Below are positions 27,500-37,606 of a DNA stretch of 64,000 nucleotides, one piece after another (the stretch's first letter is position 1; the number at the start of each line of letters is the position of its first letter). Under the pieces are notes generated by a model. It saw only the letters and a list, made by a program, of their open reading frames with translations. It was not told the DNA's origin and did no database searches. The stretch is from positions 124,001 to 188,000 of the forward strand of contig JBGANS010000008.1 of assembly GCA_044222195.1 (NCBI GenBank), written 5' to 3'. This stretch comes from JAHBXE01 sp044222195. Lineage in GTDB: Bacteria; Planctomycetota; Phycisphaerae; Phycisphaerales; UBA1924. A program made the position numbers and the translations under genes.

Positions 27500-29296
27500 A
27501 TGAATCAGTCTCGAATCGACGGCCGCCGGATCGTGGTGCGGGTCTTGTCCGGCGCGGGAGCGCTGTCGGTCGCGGGATTGGTCTATCTGGGCGTGGCGGG
27601 CGCGGGCGAGAAACAACCGGGCAAGAGCAAGGCACCCCAGACCGCGGAACTCGCGACCGTTGAGCGCATGAGCTTTGACATCACGACCACGGCCACCGGT
27701 GAGCTCAAGGCGAAGAATCAGAAGGAGATTCGGAGCGAGCTCGAAACGGAATCCACGATCGTCGAGATCATCCCGGAGGGCACGGTCGTCAAGTCCGGTC
27801 AGCTGCTGATCAAACTGAATGGGGACCCGATCCAGACTCAGATCGATGAAGAAGAGCTCCGGGTCGAATCGGCCAAGGCGGACCTCGTCGCGGCGGAGAA
27901 CGGCTATGAGATTCAAAAGAGCGAGAACGAGTCCAAACGCCGTCAGGCGGACCTGAAGCTCGAGCTGGCCAAGCTGGCTCTCGATCAGTGGGACAAGGGA
28001 GAGCGCGTCCAGAAGATCCAGGACATCAAGCTCGCGCTCGACGAGTCGGGCAAGGAGCTCGACAGGCTCTACGAGAAGTGGCAAAAGAGCATCACCCTGG
28101 AGAAAGAAGGGTTCCTGAGCAAGGACCAGCTCCAGATGGATGAAATCGCCCATCGCAAAGCGGTGGCCGCTCGAGACAAGGCCGTGCTCGAAGAGCAGAC
28201 GTATCACACGTACCAGGAGAAGAAGGACCGCAAGAGCAAGGAGTCGGACGTCACCGAGGCCGAGGCCGAGCTCGCGCGAACGAACCAGCAGAACGAGATC
28301 CAGCTCGCGAGCAAGGATGCGGACCGGCTGAACAAGCGTCGCCAGCACCAGCTCCGCACGGACAAGATGGGCAAGCTCCAGAAACAGCTCGCCGCGTGCA
28401 CCATCAACGCTCCGCAGGACGGGCTGGTCGTGTACGCCACCAGCACGGACGGTGACTTCATCATGTTCAACGGGCAAGGCCCGCTGCAGGTCGGCCGGAA
28501 GGTGTTCCCGAACGAGACGCTCATCATCCTCCCCGACACGACGCAGATGCTCGCTCAGGTCAAGGTTCACGAGAGCCTCGCGGGGCGCGTCAAGCCAGGC
28601 CAGCCGGCGGTGGTGAAAGTTGACGCCGCGGGCGGGCAGACGTTCACGGGCAAGATCGACACGATCGGCGTGCTGGCCGAGGGTGGTGGTTGGCGCGACC
28701 CCAACCGCCGGGAGTACACGGTCAAGATCGCACTCGACCACGATCATGACGCCAACCCGCTCAAGCCGTCGATGCGGTGCGAAGCCACGTTAACGCTCGG
28801 CAATGTCGAGAACTCGCTGGCCATCCCGATCCAGGCGGTGTTCAACGATGAAATGGTCCGTTTTGTGTATTCGCCCGCGGGGGGCCGGGGCTCCAGGTTC
28901 AATCGCATCCCCATCAACATGGGCCAGCGATCCGAAACGTTCGCGCAGGTCACCGCCGGGCTGACCGAAGGAACTCGCGTTCTCGTCCGCCAGCCGCAGC
29001 CATCGGAAATCATCCAGGCGCCATGGGATGAGGGACAGCTCAAGCTCGCCGGGTTCAAGCTCGGAGAGGATGGCAAGCCCGTGCCCCTCGCCGGACGCGG
29101 GCCGATGCGCGGCGCGGGCAAGATGGGCGCGGCTCCTGTTACCGCTCCGACGGCCGCGGCCGGTGATACGGTCGTCCAGCCCAAGCCCGAGACCAAACCT
29201 GCGCCGACACAAGGCGAGTCGGCCGCGGAAAGCAAGACCCAGGCCACGGCCCCGGCGCCCGCCGGCGAGACCGCGGGTTCAACCGCTCACAAGTAG
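27500..29296 (+). CDS. HlyD/RND-type membrane-fusion adaptor
   Basis: ATG 27500 with AGGAGA upstream; 598 residues. There is one N-terminal membrane helix (~17-36), then the lipoyl-like half with ETESTIVEIIPEGTVVKSGQLLIKL and a long coiled-coil hairpin (~115-290, rich in Lys/Glu/Gln). The second half has VVYATS, then beta-barrel domains (RVKPGQPAVVKVDAAGG). It ends in an Ala/Pro/Lys-rich tail. This is a periplasmic adaptor that joins an inner-membrane transporter to an outer-membrane channel. No transporter gene is adjacent in the window, so the partner is unknown. Convergent with the HD-GYP gene. Confidence 0.85.
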   Translation: MNQSRIDGRRIVVRVLSGAGALSVAGLVYLGVAGAGEKQPGKSKAPQTAELATVERMSFDITTTATGELKAKNQKEIRSELETESTIVEIIPEGTVVKSGQLLIKLNGDPIQTQIDEEELRVESAKADLVAAENGYEIQKSENESKRRQADLKLELAKLALDQWDKGERVQKIQDIKLALDESGKELDRLYEKWQKSITLEKEGFLSKDQLQMDEIAHRKAVAARDKAVLEEQTYHTYQEKKDRKSKESDVTEAEAELARTNQQNEIQLASKDADRLNKRRQHQLRTDKMGKLQKQLAACTINAPQDGLVVYATSTDGDFIMFNGQGPLQVGRKVFPNETLIILPDTTQMLAQVKVHESLAGRVKPGQPAVVKVDAAGGQTFTGKIDTIGVLAEGGGWRDPNRREYTVKIALDHDHDANPLKPSMRCEATLTLGNVENSLAIPIQAVFNDEMVRFVYSPAGGRGSRFNRIPINMGQRSETFAQVTAGLTEGTRVLVRQPQPSEIIQAPWDEGQLKLAGFKLGEDGKPVPLAGRGPMRGAGKMGAAPVTAPTAAAGDTVVQPKPETKPAPTQGESAAESKTQATAPAPAGETAGSTAHK

Positions 29297-29301
29297 TTGC
29301 G

Positions 29302-29320
29302 GCGGGCTCAACCAGCCCGC
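29302..29320. terminator. Hairpin between convergent genes
   Basis: GCGGGCT, loop CAACC, AGCCCGC: a perfect 7-bp stem starting 6 bases after the adaptor stop and overlapping the stop of the HD-GYP gene. It lacks a T-tract, but its position suits a shared terminator. Confidence 0.35.
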
Positions 29321-30591
29321 TCGAGATCCACAGGGATCGCCTTGGGCGCTGCATTGAACAGCGCTCGTCCCGCGAGCTTGAGATCAAACTGCCCCGGAGT
29401 CGCGGGGTAGAAATTGTCGCTCGAGACATCCTGGCCTTCGGCCCGGACGATGGAGAGCCCGGCATTCTGCCGCAGGATGAACCGCTCGGAATTTCGGCTT
29501 TCGCGGGCAAAGTCCACCGTTGGGTCACCGATGGTCTGCACGGTGGGCCGGCACGGGTCATCCGGAAACCACTCCGTCACAACGGCATTCATTCCGTTGC
29601 TGAGCGTCACGATCGTGCCCGGCAAGTACGCCGGCACGACCGCCAAGAGCGCACGGAACACCATCGGGTCAATCCACTTGGAATACGGCGGTTCCTGGAG
29701 CATCTTGAGCACGCGCACAACCGGCCGCGGCGTGCCCGTGCCGCCCCCGGGCGGATTGCGCAGGCGATCGAACAGGTCCCCGACGCTGATGATTCTCGCG
29801 AAGACGTGGATCTCCGAGCCCGCGAGGGGCTCGATCACGATGCCGCCTCCATCGAGCCGGTGCCGCGGCGGGAACCCGCTGCCGTCGTACTTCTGGTGGT
29901 GGTGCAACACACCGGCCGCCGCCGCGGGCCCGATGGCTTCTTTCACGAGTTCGTACCCGATCTGAACGTGGGCCCGCCACGGCTCGTGACCTTCGTCGAG
30001 GGTCTTGTTCCAGTAGTCAACGACCTCCGGCGGAAGCCGGAGCATGCCGATGTCGTGGAACATCGCCCCGACGCCGAGGCTCGAGACGTCGCGTGCGACG
30101 TACGACGCGAGGCGTGTGCGCTCGGTGATCAGGTAGTCGTCGAGCTTGAGGCCCATGAGCACGCACATGAACGACACCGCGCTCGCGTGCGCCAGGGCGG
30201 GATCGCCTCGGCTGACAAGCTCCTGAGCGAATATGGCGGCCCGGGGGCTGGCGATGAGGCGATCCATCAAGGAAGAGATGGCCTGGCGGTAGGCGGTGTA
30301 TTCGAGTCTCGCGGGCGCACCGCGGGCCACGCCGTCAAACGCCTCGGCGATCTTCCTCGTCACGCCGGCATGGGCTTCGAACACGGCGGGACAGATGTAG
30401 TCGCGGACAAAGTCCACGCCGGGGTAGCGGATCCAGAGTTCCTTGAGTTCGATTTCCGCGAGCCGGGCGATGCTCCGCGAATCCAGCGACATGCCCTCGC
30501 TCAAGAGGACCGTGTCACCGCGTCGCGGGTGATACACGGGCATCGCCAGCACCATTCCCGGCTTGGCGTACGCAATGGGCACTCGGAGCAT
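29308..30591 (-). CDS. HD-GYP domain protein, predicted c-di-GMP phosphodiesterase
   Basis: ATG 30591 is chosen because GGAGGG precedes it; a TTG 45 bases upstream is unlikely. 427 residues. The N-terminal ~110 residues are a beta-rich DUF3391-like region (MPVYHPRRGDTVLLSEGMSL). The HD-GYP domain spans ~135-320 with AMFHDIGMLRLPPEV (metal-binding His-Asp) and HHHQKYDGSGFPPRH. The third signature is GFP rather than GYP, a variant seen in the family. A ~100-residue beta domain follows. The likely role is c-di-GMP turnover in the cytoplasm. Activity is inferred from the metal ligands. Confidence 0.87.
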   Translation of the reverse strand: MLRVPIAYAKPGMVLAMPVYHPRRGDTVLLSEGMSLDSRSIARLAEIELKELWIRYPGVDFVRDYICPAVFEAHAGVTRKIAEAFDGVARGAPARLEYTAYRQAISSLMDRLIASPRAAIFAQELVSRGDPALAHASAVSFMCVLMGLKLDDYLITERTRLASYVARDVSSLGVGAMFHDIGMLRLPPEVVDYWNKTLDEGHEPWRAHVQIGYELVKEAIGPAAAAGVLHHHQKYDGSGFPPRHRLDGGGIVIEPLAGSEIHVFARIISVGDLFDRLRNPPGGGTGTPRPVVRVLKMLQEPPYSKWIDPMVFRALLAVVPAYLPGTIVTLSNGMNAVVTEWFPDDPCRPTVQTIGDPTVDFARESRNSERFILRQNAGLSIVRAEGQDVSSDNFYPATPGQFDLKLAGRALFNAAPKAIPVDLERAG

Positions 30592-30660
30592 GAACCCTCC
30601 GGGCTCGTTTATCGGCTCCGGCACCGGGGCGCTCAAGCCGCATCCACAGTCGTGGGGCCC

Positions 30661-31689
30661 TCAGCGTCCGAGAAGCTCGAATCGCTCCGGGAGGCGTGGG
30701 ATGAGGACGATCACGGCGCGAGACCGCGGCACGACGCCCGAAGCGGACTTCACGGCCGGAGCGGACAGCATCGCTTCCCCCAACGATGGAGGGAGGTCCA
30801 GCTCCGGGCCCGTTTCGGATTCTTCAGGGGTCTTGGGCCTAGTCCAATCCTCCGAGGGCCGGTCGGGCACGATGAGCACAGCGTCGAGCCCGCCGGCGGA
30901 TGGGGCGTCCAATGCCTTGACCGTTTCATCCTGCAGCCTGTCGATGCTCAGCCCCGCCCGCAGGTCCGTATACATCCCGTCGGTCGGATCCTGCGCGCGT
31001 GTGACCGCAACCTGGAGCCTTGACCGTTCCGTGAGCGAGGGCTCGAACTGTGGGACGAGTTCGATACGCAGCCCCGCGACGGGAGCGCCGGCGGCGGAGG
31101 CCGCCGGGTACATCCAGCACCTCGCCAGCAATCGGATTCTTCCCGGCCTCAACTCTTCCGCCCTCTCGCCGATCATCACGAGCTTGGGCGAGTCAAACTC
31201 GGGCCCGCGAACGATGTCGGTCCAGTCAGATATCTCCCCGAACCATTGCCGGTGGACCGGGCCGGTCAGCCTGAGCGACGCCTGAACAGACTCGAGGTCC
31301 TTCAGCGGCACGCACACGATGCGCAGACCGTGGGCCTTCCACCTGGCCTTGAGTTCGTCAGGGAACGGCGTCGGGCGGCGCAGGTACTTGCCGAGCACTT
31401 GTTCGAGAGGCTCGCCCGGATCTATCACCGAAAATGGCCGCGGCTTGGGTGGCTCACCCGGCTTGGTTGGTTGAACGGGACCGAACTCCCGTGGCGGGCG
31501 CTGGTCCGTCACCACCCACCACCAGAGCTCCAGACCGCTTTCGGCGCCGCGAACGGCGGGGCTGGCCACCGCAGAGGCGTGCACCTGCGGCCGGGCACGC
31601 CTCGCGCATGAACCCGAGGCACACGCGATCACCGCGCACGCACTGACCGCGCACAGCATCTTCGTGGTCGAATGAATCGAGAATGTCAC
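30661..31689 (-). CDS. Exported protein of unknown function
   Basis: The start is placed at GTG 31689, which overlaps the TGA stop of the upstream LOG gene (GTGA). 342 residues with an export signal at the N-terminus (MLCAVSACAVIACASGSC), possibly a lipoprotein at one of its Cys residues. The rest is a mixed beta domain with WWWVVTDQRPP, PFPDELKARWKAHGLRIVCVP and GLRIELVPQFEP. Towards the end come Pro/Glu-rich linkers and VVPRSRAVIVLIPR. I recognise no family. Confidence 0.7.
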   Translation of the reverse strand: MTFSIHSTTKMLCAVSACAVIACASGSCARRARPQVHASAVASPAVRGAESGLELWWWVVTDQRPPREFGPVQPTKPGEPPKPRPFSVIDPGEPLEQVLGKYLRRPTPFPDELKARWKAHGLRIVCVPLKDLESVQASLRLTGPVHRQWFGEISDWTDIVRGPEFDSPKLVMIGERAEELRPGRIRLLARCWMYPAASAAGAPVAGLRIELVPQFEPSLTERSRLQVAVTRAQDPTDGMYTDLRAGLSIDRLQDETVKALDAPSAGGLDAVLIVPDRPSEDWTRPKTPEESETGPELDLPPSLGEAMLSAPAVKSASGVVPRSRAVIVLIPRLPERFELLGR

Positions 31690-32813
31690 GATGCGGGGTC
31701 GCACTCGTTGATCCGGTCAATCAGCTTCCGCACCATCCCGAACTTGTGCCGGGTGTGGTGGAACACCAGCCGCGGCAGCGACAGGTGATCAGTCTCGCCC
31801 TCCATGGGCCCCCGCTGGCTCATGCCTCCCTGCTTGATCAGCACGGCGAACTCTCGCTCCAGGGCCTGAACATCCTGATCCTTGAGGCGGCCTTTGAGCC
31901 GGATGACCAGGGCGTCCTTGACGTAGCGGGACGAGTGGTAGTTGTGGTAGAACCGCTCGATGTGCCGGGCCGCATCCTCGGGCGTGCGGGCCATGTAGTA
32001 GAGGTTCACATCTTCCGGACTGATGAGGTTTCGGGAGAGCAACCCGCGTCGGGTCCATGTCTCCCATTGCTCCCAGTAGTCGCCGCCCGCACCTTCGAGC
32101 ATGATCACAGGGATCATGGAGGTCTTGCCGGTCTGAATCAGCGTCAATGCCTCGTAGGCTTCATCCATCGTGCCAAAGCCGCCCGGGAGCAGCGCCACCG
32201 CCTCGGCCTGCGAGAGAAACATCAGCTTTCGGGTGAAGAAGTAGCGAAAGTGAATCAGCTTGTCGTCGCCCTGGATGACCTCGTTGGCCGTGGTCTCAAA
32301 GGGCAGGCGGATCGCCACCCCGAACGACGCTTCGCGACCCGGGCCGACGTGCCCGGCGTGCATGATCCCGCCGCCCGCGCCGGTGATCACCATCCAGCCT
32401 CTCGCGGCCATCAGGCGGGAGAACTCGATCGTCGCGGCGTAGTCCGGATGGTCCACCGGCGTGCGGGCCGATCCAAAGATGGTGACCTTGTGGGGATCGG
32501 GGTATTGCCCGAACACCCGGTACGCATACCGGAGTTCTTTCACCGCGGCGGTCATGAGCTTGAGCTCGCCGGTGTCTCGCCCGTCCGGAATCAACTTCAG
32601 CCCCGCGACGATCAGCTCGCGCACCAGACGGGCGTCGTACGAGCCGGGCTTGCCCCCCACTTCCTCGATGATCTTGTCAAGCTGGCTCGCGATATCGGGG
32701 TCGTCGGCCCGACGCTGGGCTCGGCGCTCGGGAGGCGCGGCGGACTCATCGCCGAGCGAGGTTGAGGTGACGGGGTCGAGTTCGGTCCGATTGGGTTCGC
32801 GAGCAGAAGACAT
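31686..32813 (-). CDS. LOG-family (TIGR00730-type) Rossmann-fold protein
   Basis: ATG 32813 start; 375 residues. Core signatures are KVTIFGSARTP, MVITGAGGGIMHAGHVG and the family motif PGGFGTMDE with its catalytic-site Arg/Glu region. This is the fold of LOG cytokinin-activating enzymes and nucleotide 5'-monophosphate phosphoribohydrolases. The N-terminal ~85 residues and the C-terminal ~100 residues are extensions beyond the usual ~190-residue LOG, as in the long bacterial group. It is coupled by overlap to the following exported protein. The physiological substrate is not evident. Confidence 0.88.
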   Translation of the reverse strand: MSSAREPNRTELDPVTSTSLGDESAAPPERRAQRRADDPDIASQLDKIIEEVGGKPGSYDARLVRELIVAGLKLIPDGRDTGELKLMTAAVKELRYAYRVFGQYPDPHKVTIFGSARTPVDHPDYAATIEFSRLMAARGWMVITGAGGGIMHAGHVGPGREASFGVAIRLPFETTANEVIQGDDKLIHFRYFFTRKLMFLSQAEAVALLPGGFGTMDEAYEALTLIQTGKTSMIPVIMLEGAGGDYWEQWETWTRRGLLSRNLISPEDVNLYYMARTPEDAARHIERFYHNYHSSRYVKDALVIRLKGRLKDQDVQALEREFAVLIKQGGMSQRGPMEGETDHLSLPRLVFHHTRHKFGMVRKLIDRINECDPAS

Positions 32814-32835
32814 CAGAAGTTCCGTACGGCCGACT

Positions 32836-35800
32836 TCAGCGACCGGGTGCCGGTTCGGGGGATGGAGCCGCAGGGCGAATGCCGCGCCGACCGCTCCGGT
32901 CTCGGGCCCGTTCCGGGACGCCCCCGGCCGCGCCGCCGCTTCCGGATCGAGCACTCTCATCTCGTCCGAGGACGCCGTCGATCATACGCGATGGCCCGGG
33001 CGATTGGAGGCCGAACTGCTGCTCTCCGAGCTTCCCGGTGATGGAAATCTCCGCGAGCTGGTGCCGAATTCCCTGGATGATTGCGGAGAGGATGGGAATC
33101 GGACGCGTGGATCGAGATTGCAGCCGGAGGTCCAGTTCGCGCCCGGGCCAGGTCATCGTCCCGCCGCCCGACAACTCGATCGCCGACGAGAGCATCGCCA
33201 GCTCCTCGAACGTGATGAGCGAGCCCTCGACAAAGAACGACGCCCACGCAAAGTCGAGCTTGGCGTTGAGCGGGAGCTGGAGGTTCATCGCCTCGATCAT
33301 CCCCGTCATGATGGGCAGGTTGAGGACGCGCCCGCCGGAGATGCGGAGCGTCCCTCGCCCCCGTCGGGAGGCGGGGTCCGCAGCCAGCCCGGTGAGCGTG
33401 AACTCGGCATCGAGCAGGCCGCGGGCGAACTCGTCCCCCTTGCGCACGGAGGCCCCCGGCGGCGGCGCATCGCCATCCGCTGGCGAGGGAGGGCCGACAA
33501 AGGGCTTGACGGATTCAACCAGCTCACGCAGGAGTGTGCTGAACCGGACGCCGGAAAGCTGGAACTCGGCGTTGAAACGCTTGGGCGAATCGGGGCCCGC
33601 CACCGGCGTGATATCGGCGCGCGCATGGAATCGCCCACCGTGGCACGAGCCATGGGCCTCCGACACCTTCACCTGGCCGGGCACGGAGGTGCTCCGGATG
33701 CTGGCGATGCCGTCCGAAAGCGTGATCCCGGAGATCTCGAACCGGTCGGCACGAAGATTGAGATCGAACTGCGGACTTCGGGCGCCGCTTCCGCCGGCGC
33801 GGCCGGACGCGAAGTGCAGGAGCAGCGCCCCGTTCATATCAGAGATCGGGATGCCGGCCTCGACGCTTGCCCCCACGAAGTTCAACCGGCCCGTGAACCT
33901 CGTGTCGGTGCCAACGGGTGCTCCCTGGGCCGCGTCGATCGGTCGATCGACCTCGAGTGTCGCATCGGTGACGTTGAAAGGCCCGGAGATGCCAACTTTC
34001 AGATCATCAAAGAGCTTCTGCAGCTCTTCCGGCAGGATCGCTCGCACATCGTCCGTGAGCATGTTTCCGCGGGCCGCGACGGTGGATTGAAACCGAACCG
34101 AATCGCGTCCCTCCGAGTCGGGCCCGATCGTCCACGCGCCATCGGTGCTGATGGACCACTCTGGAGTTTCGAGCAGGATCTCGCGGAGCATGCCCCCACC
34201 GGGCTCGAACTCGATCGACCCGTCCACCTTGGTGAAGCCCACCGACGTTCGATTCCCGGCCAGGTCAACGGGCCGCATGCTGAGCGTTCGCGGCTCGATC
34301 CGCCCGTGGGCCAGGCGCAGCCCATCGCCAGAAGGATTCGACGTCACCGCGAGGTTGGCGTCGAACGTGCCCGAGGGGCTCAACCGCTCGAACACCGCGA
34401 TGGCCCCGGCGTTTGCACGCGAAGCATTCGCTTCGGAGCCTTCGAGCTGCTCCAGCACGGTGCGCGTCAGCACGGAATCAAATCGCCCGTCCAGGAGTGC
34501 GATCTCCAGGGGCGGGCCCGCGGTTCGCCCAGAACGGGGCCCCAGCGGCAGTTCGCCGTCAACAAGCACCGTTCCGGCACGATCCAGGGCGCCGTCCGGG
34601 CCGGCGCCGCCGAGCAGCACGATTCCCGCCATGGAGTCGAACTGGAGGCTGGACTCTCCACCCAACGCGAGCGTCACGCTGCCCGCGGCCTCAGGAATGT
34701 TCACCCGCTTTCCCATGACGTCCGCGACGAGACTCCTGCCGCGGCTGAGATTGATGCGGACCCGCGCCGGCTCATCACCGGGATTGATTTCCGCCTCGGC
34801 ACGTACGTCGACAAAGCCCGCCGGGTGGTAGTCCCGCCTGACCTGGTCCATCCGTTCCTTCGCCGCCGGGGCGAGCAAACCGACAAGCGTTTCAAACGGC
34901 GCCGACGAATCGAACGAAGGGCACGTTCCCGCGACAAAGAACGACGCCCCGCCGCCGGCGTGCTCGCCCGTATCTCCGCCGACCCCGCCCGGACTCTGCG
35001 GAAACTCGCCACGAACGTGCATCGTCAGGGTCCCGGCGATTCGTTCGCCCGCATCGACGCCACTCATCACACCCAGAAGCGGCGCCGCCGGCCCCATGGT
35101 CTCGCCCTTCAGCCAGCGATCCGGACCGGTGCGTACAGGAACGCCTTCCAGGTCAAGGAACAGCACTTTCTCGTTGACTTCGAAGTTCCCCGAAACACCG
35201 GCGACGGCGACGCCCTCACCTTCACACTTCGGACGGACCTCCGCGGACTCGATCGTCAGGCTCGCGTCAAACCCCAGCTCCGGCTTGCCCTGCGCGTCGA
35301 CCGTGTCTCGCGCCCCGATGTGAATGTCGCCGGATACCTCCCCGCTTACCCGCAGGTCCGTCAGAAGCTTCTTGAACCCGCCCGAACTTCCCGGCAGCGC
35401 CTGAATCAGCAGGTCATCCATCGGGATGTCGTACGCATGGATGCGGACATCCGGGCTGGCTTCCGTGTCGGGGTCGGACTTTCCCGGTACCCGGAACTCC
35501 GCCTTCACATCGGCGCGCGCGCCGTACACGCCGCGGAACGTCCCAAAGGCCAGCCGCCCTTCCTGGTTGCGAACCTCGACCGCGACATTCTCCGCGATCA
35601 TCGGGTACGGGAACTTCTCAGGCACCAGGCCCGCCCGTGGCAGCAGCACATCCACGTTGGTGGTGTACGGGACATTGACACCCCGCGGCGAGTTCACATG
35701 CACCGACACATCCGCCCGACCGCGGAACTCGAAGACCGGTATCTGTTCGCGGCGTTTGAGCTCGGCGATGCGCGGGCCCGCCCGCCTCGCCTCGTCGCCC

Positions 35801-37518
35801 GTGAGCGCCTCGAGAGCGGACAGCTCGGCCGCTTCCGCCGCGCCCTGCTCCGGCGTGCGGATCAGGCCGGCATCGACCAGTTGCTGGTGGCGTTCATCGT
35901 TGAAGAGCGCCTTGATCACGGCGCCCCGTCCCGGCCCGAACGCGGCTTCCATGGCTTCATCGATCTGGGCGTCGGTGACGGCGACGTGGATGTCGACCTC
36001 CGAGGACTCATCCAGCGGCCCGATGTGCCCGTGCGCCTGGAGCTTGGCGCCCGTCTTGGAACGGCCGGTGACGCTGAGAATGCGGATTTCGTTGTTGTCG
36101 AACTCGAACCGGCCCGTCATGTCGTTGAACTCGTAGGGAAACGTCTCGTACGCCGCGGTCCCCTCGCGAAAGTCGATGCTGCCCGAGACGGTGATGGGGC
36201 CCTCCTGCCTTTGGCCAGATTCGTTCAGCACGGGCTGGCCGCGGGTGATGTTGACATGCGACGTCAACAGACCGGTGGGCATGAGAAAGGTCTTGAGGTA
36301 GTACTTCACCGTCGCCGGCGCATAGAGCAGGAGCTCCGGGTTTCGGCTGACGAGGAAGTCCTTGCTCACAAAGTCGAGGTGAAAGGGCGAGTCCGCATCG
36401 ACGCCGTCGTAGCGAAGCGTCACCTCGTACGGCAGGTCTTCGATGAGCCCGCCGACCTTCGCCACGACGCTGTCTCGTGCGAACACGATGCTCCCGCCCA
36501 CGCCGCGCATGCGCAGGTACCGCGGCGGCGGCGGGGCATCGCCGACGACAAACTCGGGCCCCTGCACGGAGGCCTCAACGGGCAGGTTCATGGCAACGTC
36601 CTTGAGGTCCATGCCGGCGGTGATTCCCTCCTCGCGGGTGTAGGTGAATCTCGCGCTGGCAACCTCGCCCGTCAGGCCCAGGTTCGCGGAGATCTCGCGG
36701 ATCGATTCGGGCAGGCTCGACGGCGGCCAATCCGTGAGCGAGAAGTTGAGCATCGTGAGGTCAATCCGGCCGTCGCTCACGGTTCCGCCAAGCCGGAACC
36801 CGGCCCCCGGGGCCACCCCCCGCCCGCCCTTGCGCATTGTTTCGTAAAGCGTCACGGCGTACGCGCCTGCGGCGTCGGGCGTCGGCGTCAAGGACCCATC
36901 CATCTGGATGCGTTTGAGGGCCCGGTACTTGCCGTGCCCGTGTTCGCCGAGTTCGAGCCCGACGTTGGTCGCGGTAATGCCGGGCAGCGCCATACCCCCC
37001 GACGACGACTTCACCGGGACACTGCCCACGTTCAGAGATCCATCTTCCGTCGATTGGCTCACAATCAGCACGGGGTCGGTCATCACGACCCGTCCAAGCG
37101 TCGGCTCGCCGCGAAGCGTCTTCCCCCAGTCCACCATCGCCTCGACGCGCGCGATCCGGAGAAACCTGCCCGCCTCCCCAGGGACACCGGGGATGGTGAA
37201 CTCCGCCCGATCCAGCACCACCGTCCCGTCCCGCCTGATGTGCACCGAGTCCGCCTCCACCAACAGGCCCGAGGCCGCCGCGACCCGCGGCAGGATCAGC
37301 ATCCGCGTCAGCGGCGAATGTGTCAGCACGACCGCCGCGGCGATCAGCGCGAGCGGAATGGCGATGGCCAGCCGGAATGTCCAGCGCCAGCGCGCCCTCG
37401 CCCGCGAGAGCACAACCGCCCGCCACAGAATGCCGCGATGCTTGCGACGATGGGCCCCGTGGTGCGAGGGGTGAGCGGGAGTCGGGGTCGGCTGTGGAGA
37501 GTTCTGGTCGGCCGTCAT
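32836..37518 (-). CDS. Giant AsmA/TamB-like envelope protein
   Basis: 1560 residues from ATG 37518. A Pro/His/Arg-rich cytoplasmic start is followed by one membrane helix (~50-67, FRLAIAIPLALIAAAVVL). The remainder is a very long beta-rich periplasmic region. The last ~230 residues match the AsmA C-terminal pattern: GTLRISGGRVLNLPIMTGMI, SLITFEELAMLSSAIELSGG, GTMTW and LDLRLQSRST. Proteins of this class bridge inner and outer membranes and move phospholipids; that role here is by family analogy. At 1560 residues it is longer than typical AsmA. Divergent from radA, 88 bases between starts. Confidence 0.85.
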   Translation of the reverse strand: MTADQNSPQPTPTPAHPSHHGAHRRKHRGILWRAVVLSRARARWRWTFRLAIAIPLALIAAAVVLTHSPLTRMLILPRVAAASGLLVEADSVHIRRDGTVVLDRAEFTIPGVPGEAGRFLRIARVEAMVDWGKTLRGEPTLGRVVMTDPVLIVSQSTEDGSLNVGSVPVKSSSGGMALPGITATNVGLELGEHGHGKYRALKRIQMDGSLTPTPDAAGAYAVTLYETMRKGGRGVAPGAGFRLGGTVSDGRIDLTMLNFSLTDWPPSSLPESIREISANLGLTGEVASARFTYTREEGITAGMDLKDVAMNLPVEASVQGPEFVVGDAPPPPRYLRMRGVGGSIVFARDSVVAKVGGLIEDLPYEVTLRYDGVDADSPFHLDFVSKDFLVSRNPELLLYAPATVKYYLKTFLMPTGLLTSHVNITRGQPVLNESGQRQEGPITVSGSIDFREGTAAYETFPYEFNDMTGRFEFDNNEIRILSVTGRSKTGAKLQAHGHIGPLDESSEVDIHVAVTDAQIDEAMEAAFGPGRGAVIKALFNDERHQQLVDAGLIRTPEQGAAEAAELSALEALTGDEARRAGPRIAELKRREQIPVFEFRGRADVSVHVNSPRGVNVPYTTNVDVLLPRAGLVPEKFPYPMIAENVAVEVRNQEGRLAFGTFRGVYGARADVKAEFRVPGKSDPDTEASPDVRIHAYDIPMDDLLIQALPGSSGGFKKLLTDLRVSGEVSGDIHIGARDTVDAQGKPELGFDASLTIESAEVRPKCEGEGVAVAGVSGNFEVNEKVLFLDLEGVPVRTGPDRWLKGETMGPAAPLLGVMSGVDAGERIAGTLTMHVRGEFPQSPGGVGGDTGEHAGGGASFFVAGTCPSFDSSAPFETLVGLLAPAAKERMDQVRRDYHPAGFVDVRAEAEINPGDEPARVRINLSRGRSLVADVMGKRVNIPEAAGSVTLALGGESSLQFDSMAGIVLLGGAGPDGALDRAGTVLVDGELPLGPRSGRTAGPPLEIALLDGRFDSVLTRTVLEQLEGSEANASRANAGAIAVFERLSPSGTFDANLAVTSNPSGDGLRLAHGRIEPRTLSMRPVDLAGNRTSVGFTKVDGSIEFEPGGGMLREILLETPEWSISTDGAWTIGPDSEGRDSVRFQSTVAARGNMLTDDVRAILPEELQKLFDDLKVGISGPFNVTDATLEVDRPIDAAQGAPVGTDTRFTGRLNFVGASVEAGIPISDMNGALLLHFASGRAGGSGARSPQFDLNLRADRFEISGITLSDGIASIRSTSVPGQVKVSEAHGSCHGGRFHARADITPVAGPDSPKRFNAEFQLSGVRFSTLLRELVESVKPFVGPPSPADGDAPPPGASVRKGDEFARGLLDAEFTLTGLAADPASRRGRGTLRISGGRVLNLPIMTGMIEAMNLQLPLNAKLDFAWASFFVEGSLITFEELAMLSSAIELSGGGTMTWPGRELDLRLQSRSTRPIPILSAIIQGIRHQLAEISITGKLGEQQFGLQSPGPSRMIDGVLGRDESARSGSGGAAGGVPERARDRSGRRGIRPAAPSPEPAPGR

Positions 37519-37606
37519 GCGGGGTCCGCTGGTCCATCAATCATACGTAAACGAGGGGACGCGCCGGAACCGCCCCCTCAGGCCCGCCGACGGCTATCCT
37601 GCCCTC